A stretch of 64,000 nt of DNA from Hordeum vulgare subsp. vulgare (lineage: Eukaryota > Streptophyta > Magnoliopsida > Poales > Poaceae), in NCBI RefSeq assembly GCF_904849725.1, contig NC_058524.1, forward strand, positions 553,477,763-553,541,762. Reading direction: 5' to 3'. Positions within the stretch are counted from its first letter, which is position 1, and every line of letters starts with the position of its first letter. The notes beneath the pieces are model-generated. The model worked only from the letters and a program-made list of their open reading frames with translations. It did not search any database and was not told the origin of the DNA. The position numbers and the translations under genes are program-made. This document shows, piece by piece, positions 55,499 to 64,000 of the stretch.

Positions 55499-57022
55499 AA
55501 TCATGTTGGTTACAAGTTGCTTTGCTTTTACTGTTTTACTTTTGTTGCTTTGCCGCCATTATTTCCATTGCCACCATCACTTCCATATCACTGTTCCTAC
55601 TAATATTTCGTTGCCAAGCAAGTATCTTTCACGTGCGGTTGAATTGACAACTCAACTGTTAAAGCTTATAAATATTCTTTGGCTCCCCTTGTGTCGAATC
55701 AATAAATTGGGTTATCTTACCCGCGAAGACTGTTGTGATCCCCTACACTTGTGGGTTATCAAGTACATTTTCTGGCGCCGTTGCCGGGGAGCATAGCTTT
55801 ATTTAAAAGTCTACTTGGAGTTATTTTGCTTGCTGTGATTTATCCGCTATGGGTAAGAAAGGAGACCCCAAGGTTCCGATTTTACCATCCACTACAAGAA
55901 AAGGTAATGTTCTTAGCACTAGTGCTACGCATGATTCACCTTCCGTTATGAGTAAGTTTTCTTCACCACCACCACATGCTGCCTCTACCGAGTCCGTCAC
56001 TATGTCTGATACTTTTGATGATGCTTCTACTACTCTTGATGAGACTGGTTTACTTGGTTATTTTATTGAGTCTCACATTACTAAGGCTGCAAAGCAGTCT
56101 GGAATTCAAATTCCTATTACGCGCTACCCCATTGGTAGACCCTTTGGTTACCCAGACTTGAGTGGTCTCAAGGAAATAATTCTTGATGATGATTATTTTG
56201 AGCTTGATGATGATTTATGCACGGAGCTTATAGAGTGTGCTAACTCTGACCCTGCTGCTGTTAAGAAGCTGCCTGAAAACATTCTATGAAGAACAAATTT
56301 ACTCTTGATCCTGAATTTGCTTCATCTCCTATTTGCATTGAGGATGCTGATTTTGATTTCTGTGTCGATCTTTCACTTATATCCATAGTTGAAGCTGACC
56401 CCTTTTATGGCAGAGAAAATGACAACGCTATTGCACACCTTACCAAACTCACTGAGTTGGGTGGATTATTCACTACAGAGGACAAGAAGAGAAATTATTA
56501 TGTTACTAATCTACTTCCTTTCTCTTTGAAGGGAGATGTTAAAACATGGTATGATGCACTACCATGTGCTTCCATTAAGAGTCCTCAAGATTTAGGTCAA
56601 TCTTTTGTTGCTAACTATTTTCCTGCTCATAAGCAACATGCCACTTTACAAAGAATATATAACTTTAAACAGTTGCAGGATGATCACCTCCCTAAACCTT
56701 GGGGGAGGTATTGCACTTTACTCAAGGCTAGACCAGGACATGGAATCCCTAAGAATGAATTGATTGATATATTTTATGTTGGTCTAACTGATGAATCTAG
56801 AACTTGTCTGGATAGTTGTGCTGGTTGTTTTTCAGGAAAAGAACACCGGACGATGCTGAAGAACTAATGGGCAAGATAGCTAAGAATCATGATGATTGGT
56901 CCGTTCCTGAACCACCTCCACCACCAAAGAAGAGGGGTATGCTTTTCTTGAGTCCCTAAGTTATGCAAGAAGCCAAAAAGTCTACTAAAGAGAGAGGTAT
57001 TAAAGCTGAAGATGTGAAGAAT
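55499..57022 (+). mobile_element. Ty3/gypsy element fragment (plus): LTR end, PBS and gag
   Basis: A partial 5' LTR (about 55499-55761, ending TTGTGGGTTATCA) is followed by the PBS-type sequence TGGCGCCGTTGCCGGGGA (55773-55790) and gag. The left edge is a blunt junction with the opposite-strand gypsy integrase and the right edge is the insertion of another gypsy element at 57023. Both ends of the element are therefore missing. Confidence 0.85.
55849..57022 (+). pseudogene. Gypsy gag, disrupted
   Basis: Starts MGKKGDPKVPILPSTTRKGN; a stop at 56287-56289 with a frame change moves to MKNKFTLDPEFASSPICIED. The retrotransposon gag core is then readable (NYYVTNLLPFSLKGDVKTWY, then SFVANYFPAHKQ). 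Another shift near 56850 leads to the PPPKKRGMLFLSP region and ends at GIKAEDVKN, cut by the next element. Gag of this type forms the particle shell. Confidence 0.88.
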
Positions 57023-58595
57023 TGTTACGTCTCCGTCGTATCTACTTTTCCGAACTCTTTTGCCCTTGTCTTGGATTCTAACTTGCATGATTTGAATGGA
57101 ACTAACCCGGACTAACGCTGTTTTCACCAGAATTGCCATGTTTTTGTTTTTGTGCAGAAATAAAAGTTCTCGGAATGACCTGGAAATTTACGGAGAATTT
57201 TTCTAGAATTAATGAAAAATACTTGCGCGAAGATCTACGAGAAGGGGTGAGCCAGTGGGCCACAAGCCAGGGGCCGCGGCCACCCCGAGGGCGCGCCACG
57301 AGGGCTTGTGGGGCCCATGAGGCTCCACCGCCTCCAAACTCAGCTCTATATATTCCTTTTCGCCCGGAAAAAATCAAAGAGAAGGTTTCATCGCGTTTTA
57401 CGATACGAAGGCGCCGCCACCCCCTGTTCTTCATCTGGAGGGCAGATCTGGAGTCCGTTCTGGGCTTCGGAGAAGGGAATTCATCGCCATCTCCATGATC
57501 AACCTTCCTCCATCGCCAATTCCATGATGCTCTTCACTGTTCGTGAGTAATCTCATCGTAGGCTTGCTGGACGGTGATGAGTTGGATGAGATCTATCATG
57601 TAATCGAGTTAGTTTTGACGGGGATTGAACCCTAGTATCCACTATGTTCTAGATTGATGTTGCTACTACTTTGCCATGCTTAATGCTTGTCACTAGGGCC
57701 CGAGTGCCATGATTTCAGATCTGAACCCATTATGTTGTCGCCAATATATGTGTGTTTTAGATCCTATCTTGCAAGTTGTAGTCACCTACTATGTGTTATG
57801 ACCCGGCAACCCCGGAGTGACAATAGCCGAAACCACTCCCGGAGATGACCATAGTATGAGGAGTTCATGTATTCACCACGTGTTAATGCGTTGGTCCGGT
57901 TCTTTATTAAAAGGAGAACCTTAATATCCCGTAGTTTCCATTAGGACCCCGCTGCCACAGGAGGGATGGACAATAGATGCCATGCAAGTTCTTTTCCCTA
58001 AGCACGTATGACTACATACGGAATACATGCCTACATTAGATTGACGAACAGGAGCTAGTTACTTATCTCTCCGTGTTATAGCTGTTACATGATGAATCAC
58101 ATCCGTCATTCTCATCCATCACCGATCCACTGCCTACGAGTCTTTTACTACTCGTCCTTGGTACGTTACTTTGTCCAGGCTTGTCCCTTGCTACAAAAGG
58201 GATTGGGTCACTTTGCTACTACTGTAGCTACTGTTGTTACTCTGCTGCTACTGCTGTTCCTTGCTATTTGCTGTTACTTGTTGCAAGACTTTTTCAACAC
58301 AGTTGTCGGGGAAGAATAGTTCCCCGTCCACGTGCAACTTACTGGCGCCATTGATACAACAGTTAGGAATAGTCTGCCGTCAACAAATCTGTTTCTAACA
58401 CCGTTGCTATCATACCACTTTGCTACTGATACTTTGCTTGCAGACACTAATCTTTCAGGTGTGGTTGAATCTGACAAACTCAGCTGCTAATACTTGAGAA
58501 TATTCTTTCGCTTCCCCTTGTGGCGAATCAACAAATTTGGGTTGAATACTCTACCTTCGAAAACTGTTGCGATCCCCTACACTTGTGGGTTATGA
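57023..58595 (+). repeat. 5' LTR of the second plus-strand gypsy element
   Basis: It starts TGTTACGTCTCCGTCGTATC and ends CTTGTGGGTTATGA, where the relative at 55761 has TTATCA; the end has probably mutated. It is 1573 bp long. The GC-rich tract with a CTCTATATATTCC promoter-like motif is at about 57344-57356. Confidence 0.85.
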
Positions 58596-58674
58596 AGACC
58601 TTTTTCTGGCGCCATTGCCGGGGAAGCACAGCTATATTCTCTGTGTCACTTGGGATTGACGTCTGCTGGTCACT

Positions 58675-60888
58675 ATGAGGAATCTGAAAGATCCAAGAAC
58701 TGAAATCTTGCCTTCCACTACGAGGACAAGTAAGGAACTGCCATCTAGCTCTACACTTGATTCACCTTCAGTTATGAGTAAGTGTGCGACATCACCTCCT
58801 GCTAGAAACTTGATATGTCGCCTATGCTTGATGATGCTACTTCTGCTGCCCATGATGCTTATGATGATGCTATGCTTGATACTGCTTTGCCTGATGATGC
58901 TATGCTTGATACTGATTTGCCTCATGATGTAATGCCTGATACTGCTTTGCCACTAGGTGCATTCCTTGATGCACAAATTGCTAGAGTTGCTGCTAGATGT
59001 GATGATACTTTCGAAACTGCTGATACTATTGAAGTAGAACCTGCTACTATGCCTGAATTGCCTGTTATGCGTGAGCGTTATGTTATGGAGGCAGAGATAG
59101 CTGAGGATTTTCTTGCGTGTAAGGATAGCTATGATGTTGAGAAATTACTGCTCAAGTGGAAAGAAAAATCTCTGAACGCTAGGATGAAATACGACCCGAA
59201 GTTTGCTACTTCGCGTATCTTTGTGACCGATAAGGATTATGAATTCTCTGTCGACCCTGAGTTAATCACTCTCGTCGAATCTGATCCTTTTCACGGTTAT
59301 GAGTCTGAAACGGTTGTAGCCCATCTTACCAAACTGCACGATATAGCCACCCTATTCACTAGTGAGGAAAAGATCCGCCACTACTATATCCTCAAGTTGT
59401 TTCCTTTCTCGCTAAAGGATGATGCTAAGACTTGGTTCACTTCTCTTGCTCCTGGTTGTGTGCGTAGCCCCCAGGATATAGTCTATACTTCTCTGAAAAA
59501 TATTTCCCTGCCCATAAGAAGCAAGCTGACTTGCAGGAAATATACAACTTTGCTCAAGATGAGGAAGAGAGTCTCCCACAAACTTGGGGGAGGCTCATCC
59601 AACTACTGAATGCTTTGCCTGATCACCCTCTTGAGAAGAATGAAATACTTGATATCTTCTATAATTGACTTACCGATGCTTCTAAAGACCACCTAGATAG
59701 TTGTGCTGATTGTGTTTTTAGGGAACGAACCATAGAACAAGCTGAGATTCTACCGAATAACATCTTGTGCAATGAGAATGCTTGGACTATTCCTGAACCA
59801 CCTCCTAAGCCAACTCCAAATAAAAGAGGTATTCTATTCCTCAGTCCTGAAGATATGCAAGAAGCCAAGAAATCTATGCGAGAGAAAGGCATTAAATCTG
59901 AAGATGTCAAAAATCTACCACATATCAAAGAGATCCATTGTCTTGATAACCCGATACAGGTAGTGGAAGTAAATTCTCTGCGTAGGTTTGATGAGAGTGC
60001 TATTCCTTTTGATAAACCTGCTAGCTTATGCATGGATGAATTTGATAACTTTGTTGCCAAACAACAGAGTTTCAATGATTATGTTAGCAGACAATTGGAA
60101 CAGAATGCTCGTATGCTTAGTCATTTAAGTGCTTGTGTGGACAGAAATGTCAATGATCTTAAGCTTCTGAGTAAACATGCCTCTATGGTTACTACTCAGG
60201 TAGAACAAGTACTTAAAGCTTAGAATGACTTGTTCAATGAGTTGAATGACAATTCAGTTAGACTCGTTACTAGAGGCGGTAGAATGACCCAGGAACCTTT
60301 GTATCCTAAGGGTGATCCAAAGAGAATTCAACAAGATTCTCAAGGAGTTAGCACTGATGCACCTAGTCATCCTAGAAAGAAGAAGAAAGATGATAGGGAT
60401 TTGCACGCTAGCAACCCAATTGCTGCTACACCTGAGAGTCCCAACGATGTCTCTGTTTCTGATGCCGAAACACAATCTGGTGATGAACATGAGCCTAATG
60501 ATAATATCAATAGTGATGTTCATGAAGATGCTCAACCTAGCAATGATAAGGATGTGGAGATTTAACCTGTTGATCTTGATAACCCACAGCCTAAGAATAA
60601 AAGATATGATAAGAATGACTTCGCTGCTAGGAAGCATGGTAAAGAAAGGGAGCCATGGGTTCAGAAACCTATGCCCTTTCCTCCCAAACCATCCAAGAAA
60701 AAGGATGATGAGGATTTTGAGCGATTCGTTGAAATGATCAGACCTGTCTTTCTACAAATGCATTTGATAGATATGCTCAAAATGTCTCCGTATGCTAAGT
60801 ACATGAAAGATATTGTGACTGATAAGATGAGGATACCTGAGCTTGAGATTTCTACCATGCTTGCTAATTATACCTTCAAGGGTGGCAC
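58675..60888 (+). pseudogene. Gypsy gag to protease border, disrupted
   Basis: Starts MRNLKDPRTEILPSTTRTSK, shifts near 58805 into a frame with an acidic repeat (DDAMLDTALP), then the gag core (KIRHYYILKLFPFSLKDDAK). There is another shift near 59500 and a stop near 59667. It continues with WTIPEPPPKPTPNKRGILFL, VEVNSLRRFDESAIPFDKP, a TAG at about 60223 and a TAA at about 60565. The last part (FVEMIRPVFLQMHLIDMLKM) is the conserved region before the protease. Not functional. Confidence 0.88.
58866..58955 (+). repeat. In-frame 30-bp tandem repeat in gag, three copies
   Basis: Units GATGCTATGCTTGATACTGC... at 58866, 58896 and 58926, each encoding a variant of DAMLDTALPD. Copy 3 is more diverged. 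It lies in the variable N-terminal part of gag. Confidence 0.85.
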
Positions 60889-62660
60889 TGTTGGAAATAT
60901 GCCCTAGAGGCAATAATAAAATGGTTATTATCATATTTCCTTGTTCATGATAATCGTCTATTGTTCATGCTATAATTGTATTAACAGGAAATAGTAATAC
61001 ATGTGTGAATAAATAGATCACAATGTGTCCCTAGCAAGCCTCTAGTTGGCTAGCTCATTGATCAATAGATGATCATGGTTTCCTGATAATGGGCATTAGA
61101 TGTCATTGATAACGGGATCACATCATTGGGAGAATGATGTGATGGACAAGACCCAATCCTAAGCATAGCACTAGATCGTATTGTTCGTATCCTAAAGCTT
61201 TTCTAATGTCAAGTGTATTTTCCTTCGACCATGAGATTGTGCAACTCCCGGATACCGTAGGAGTGCTTTGGGTGTATCAAACGTCACAACGTAACTGGGT
61301 GACTATAAAGGTGCACTACGGGTACCTCTGAAAGTGTCTGTTGGGTTGGTACGAATCGAGATCGGGATTTGTCACTCCGCGTGACGGAGAGGTATCTCTG
61401 GGCCCACTCGGTAGAACATCATCATGACCTCAATGGTGACTAAGGAGTTAGTCACACGATGACGTGCTACGGAACGAGTAAAGAGACTTACCGGTAACGA
61501 GATTGAACAAGGTATAGGTATACCGACGATCGAATCTCGGGCAAGTTCTATACCGACAGACAAAGGGAATTGTATACGGTATTGATTGAATCCTTGACAT
61601 CGTGGTTCATCCAATGAGATCTTCGTGGAGCAAGTGGGAGACACCATGGGTATCCAGATCCCGCTGATGGTTATTGGCCAGAGAGGTGTCTCGGTCATGT
61701 CTGCCTGTCTCTCGAACCCGTAGGGTCTACACACTTAAGGTTCGATGATGCTAGGGTTATAGGGAATTGTTATATGAGGTTACCGAAGGATGTTCGGAGT
61801 CCCGGATGAGATCCCGGACGTCACGAGGAGATCCAGAATGGTCCGTAGGTAAAGATTGATATATAGGATGGATGGGTTTGGACGCCGAAAATGTTTAGGG
61901 CACCATCGACCAAGTGTCGGGACCACCGGAAGGGTTCCGGAGGCCCATCGGGAGAGGCCACAAGCCCCGAAGGGCTACATGGGCCAAGTGCGGGAGGGAA
62001 CCAGCCCCTAGGTGGGCTGGTGCGCCCCCCACACCCAGCCCATGCGCACCACAGAGGGAGGGAGGGGAAACCCTAGGCGCAGGGGAGGCCTAAGGCCCAC
62101 CTAGGGCGCCGCCCCCCCTTTCCCTGCCCTGGCCGCCGCCTCCCTCTCCCATATGGGTTGCCGCACCACCTAGGGTGGGAACCCTAGGGGTGGTGCACCC
62201 CCTCCCCTCCTCCTATAAATAGTGGGGGTTTGGGGGCTATTGAACACACCGTTTTCCCTCTCCCTCGGTGCAGCCCTGCCCCCCCTTCTTCCTCCTCTCC
62301 CACGGTGCTTGGTGAAGCCCTGCCGGGAGACCTCGTCTCTCCATCGACACCACGTCGTCGTGCTGCCGGAGATCTTCACCAACCTCTCCCTCCTCCTTGC
62401 TGGATCAAGGTGCAGGAGACGTCACCGGGCTGCACGTGTGTTGAACGCGGAGGTGTCGTGGTTCGACACTAGATCGGAATCACACCGCGGTCTGAATCGT
62501 CGCGAGTACGACTCCATCAACCGCGTTCTAGCAACGCTTCCGCTTAGCGATCTTCAAAGGTATGAAGATGCACTCACCCCTCTCTCATTGCTGGTCTCTC
62601 CATAGGAAGATCTGAATATGGCGTAGGAAAGTTTTTGAATTTATGCTACGTTACCCAACA
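60889..62660 (+). repeat. 5' LTR of Angela copy 3
   Basis: It starts TGTTGGAAATATGCCCTAGA and ends CGTTACCCAACA, 1772 bp. Promoter TATA box at 62214-62221 (TATAAATA) after a CCCCTCCTCC tract, with a GC-rich region ahead of it (61900-62200). Confidence 0.95.
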
Positions 62661-63931
62661 GTGGCATCCGAGCCAGGTTTTCTATGCGTAGATTCTATGC
62701 ACGAGTAGAACACAAAAGGTTGTGGGCGCTGATTTGTCAATTGCTTGCCGCTACTAGTATTATTCTTTTCCGGCGATATTGTGGGATGAAGCGGCCCGGA
62801 CCGACATTACACGTACGCTTACGTGAGACTGGTTCCACCGACAGACATGCACACCGTATATAAAGGTGGCTAGCGGGTGTTTGTCTCTCCCACTCTAGTC
62901 GGATTGGATTTGATGAAAAGGGTCCTTATGAAGGGTAAATAGCTTTGGCATATAATAGTTGTGGCTGTCACGTAGGTAAGAAAGCGTTCTTTCTAGAAAT
63001 CCAAACCAGCCACGTAAAACTTGCAACAACAATTAGAGGACGTCTAACTTGTTTTTGTAGGGTTTGACATGTGATGTGATATGGCCAAAGTTGTGATGTT
63101 GCATGTATGATGTATGAGATGATCATGTTATTGTAATAGGTTTCATGACTTGCATGTCGATGAGTATGACAACCGGCAGGAGCCATAGGAGTTGTCTTAA
63201 TTTATTGTATGAGATGCAACGCCATGTGCTTACTACTTTTACTTCATTGCTAACGGTTAGCTATAGTAGTAGTGATAGTAGTAGTTGGCGTGACGACTTC
63301 ACGGAGACACGATGATGGAGATCATGATCATGGAGATCATGGTGTCACGCCGGTGACAATGATGATCATGCGATGCCTGAAGATGGAGATCGAAAGAGCA
63401 AAGATGATAATGGCCATATCATGTCACTATGTGATTGCATTGTGATGTTTATCATGTTTTTCATCTTATTGCTTAGAACGACGGTAGCATAATAAGATGA
63501 TCCCTCTTAAAATTTCGAGAACGTATTCCCCTAAGTGTGCACCGTTGCGAAGGATCATTAGCTCGAAGCACCACGTGATGATCGGGTGTGATAGATTCTA
63601 ACGTTCACATACAACGGGTGTAAGCCAGATTTACACACGCGAAACACCTAGGTTGACTCGACGAGCTTAGCATGTACAAACATGACCTCGAATACAAGAG
63701 ACCGAAAGGTCGAACATGAGTCGTATGGTTGAATACGATCAGCATGAAGTTGCTCACCATGGTGACTAGTCCGTCTCACGTGATGATCGGACACGGGTTA
63801 GTCAACATGGATCATGTATCACTTAGATGACTGGAGGGATGTCGATTTAAGTGGGAGTTCATATTTAATTTGATTAAATGAACTTAATTTTCATGAACTT
63901 AGTCTAAAAGTTGTCTTTATAAATATTGTAG
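62661..63931 (+). other. PBS and untranslated leader of Angela copy 3
   Basis: GTGGCATCCGAGCC directly after the LTR is the PBS. About 1.26 kb of leader follows, aligning to the leaders of Angela 1 and 2 (for instance the GTGATGATCGGGTGTGATAG block near 63575). It has no coding capacity. Confidence 0.85.
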
Positions 63932-64000
63932 ATGGCCAACGTCAACCTCAATTTCAACGCATTCCTAGAGAAAAACAAGCTGAAAGATGATGGTAGCAAC
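63932..64000 (+). CDS. Angela copy 3 gag, N-terminal 23 codons only
   Basis: ATG at 63932 opens MANVNLNFNAFLEKNKLKDD, the canonical Angela gag start, cut by the window end. No break is visible in this piece; whether the full gene is intact cannot be told. Confidence 0.85.
   Translation, partial: MANVNLNFNAFLEKNKLKDDGSN

Larger units (their letters stand above)
57023..60888 (+). mobile_element. Ty3/gypsy element (plus), 5' LTR and gag, interrupted by Angela 3
   Basis: LTR 57023-58595, PBS region TGGCGCCATTGCCGGGGA (58607-58624), then gag to 60888, where an Angela LTR begins. Bases before the LTR are AGAAT (57018-57022); the matching right copy must lie beyond the window. It is a relative of the gypsy fragment it entered. 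Confidence 0.88.
60889..64000 (+). mobile_element. Angela/BARE-type copia element (copy 3), runs off the window
   Basis: 5' LTR 60889-62660, PBS, leader and the first 69 bases of gag. Five bases before it are GGCAC (60884-60888). The LTR diverges noticeably from Angela 1 and 2, including TATAAATA for the TATA box and GTTACCCAACA at the end, so it is a different subfamily (BARE/WIS/Angela group). Confidence 0.95.

Noticed and set aside
1..64000. CRISPR arrays, prokaryotic operons, tRNA or rRNA genes
   Set aside because: Repeats seen are LTRs, MITEs and short tandem arrays; intron-containing genes and retrotransposons show a plant nuclear genome. No tRNA cloverleaf or rRNA core was noticed by eye; a covariance-model scan would be decisive.

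Overview
The window comes from a large, repeat-rich grass genome, almost certainly Triticeae (wheat, Aegilops, barley or rye group). The diagnostic evidence is three Ty1/copia elements with LTRs of the Angela/BARE/WIS type (TGTTGGAAATATGCC... at one end, ...GTTCCCCAACA at the other). Several Ty3/gypsy LTR families beginning TGATACGTC, plant L1-type LINEs and Tourist/Stowaway MITEs support this. Only three intact protein-coding genes are visible. They form a small gene island at about 6.9-20.5 kb; the rest is nested transposable elements.

Layout. 1-2016: two LTR-type segments on the minus strand, one apparently inside the other, abutting a LINE endonuclease fragment (2017-2530). 3397-3690: a Tourist-like MITE. 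4442-6881: a second, weaker MITE candidate interrupted by a 5'-truncated LINE (4478-6745) with a perfect 17-bp target-site duplication. 7020-9542: a two-exon DYW-class pentatricopeptide repeat gene (615 aa, organelle RNA editing). 9879-11843: two diverged direct copies of a ~0.85 kb segment. 11895-12243: a frameshifted last-exon remnant of a GH127 gene. 13310-17746: the intact 12-exon GH127 (DUF1680) beta-L-arabinofuranosidase-family gene (877 aa). 18849-19358 (minus): an A20/AN1 zinc-finger stress-associated protein (169 aa, SAP8-like), convergent with the GH127 gene and probably carrying a 5'-UTR intron.

From 20.8 kb the sequence is a nest whose order of insertion can be read from target-site duplications. 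A LINE (minus, 20843 to about 43650) was split by Angela copy 1 (22538-41511, TSD GATCC). Angela 1 was then hit in its RNase H region by a gypsy-type solo LTR (29016-30543, TSD GCGGT) and by an inverted Angela copy 2 (30649-39205, TSD GCTTT). Removing the insertions restores continuous LINE and copia reading frames. Angela 2 is unusual: its LTRs differ by only about 1.6 percent, yet its interior is a heavily decayed copy of the gag-pol region. This suggests it moved as a non-autonomous element using enzymes from relatives.

43.7-64 kb: a decayed gypsy LTR fragment; a long-LTR copia element (44157-50965, Maximus-like) whose LTR holds another solo LTR (44444-45985, TSD GGGTC); a minus-strand gypsy element cut off inside its integrase (50966-55498); an abrupt junction to a plus-strand gypsy fragment (55499-57022); a related gypsy inserted into that fragment's gag (57023-60888); and a third Angela-type element (from 60889) that runs off the window just after the start of gag.

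I found no tRNA, rRNA, CRISPR or prokaryote-type system. The most noteworthy features are the young element with an old interior, the reconstructable nest, the LINE deletion scar and the duplicated segments beside the GH127 locus.
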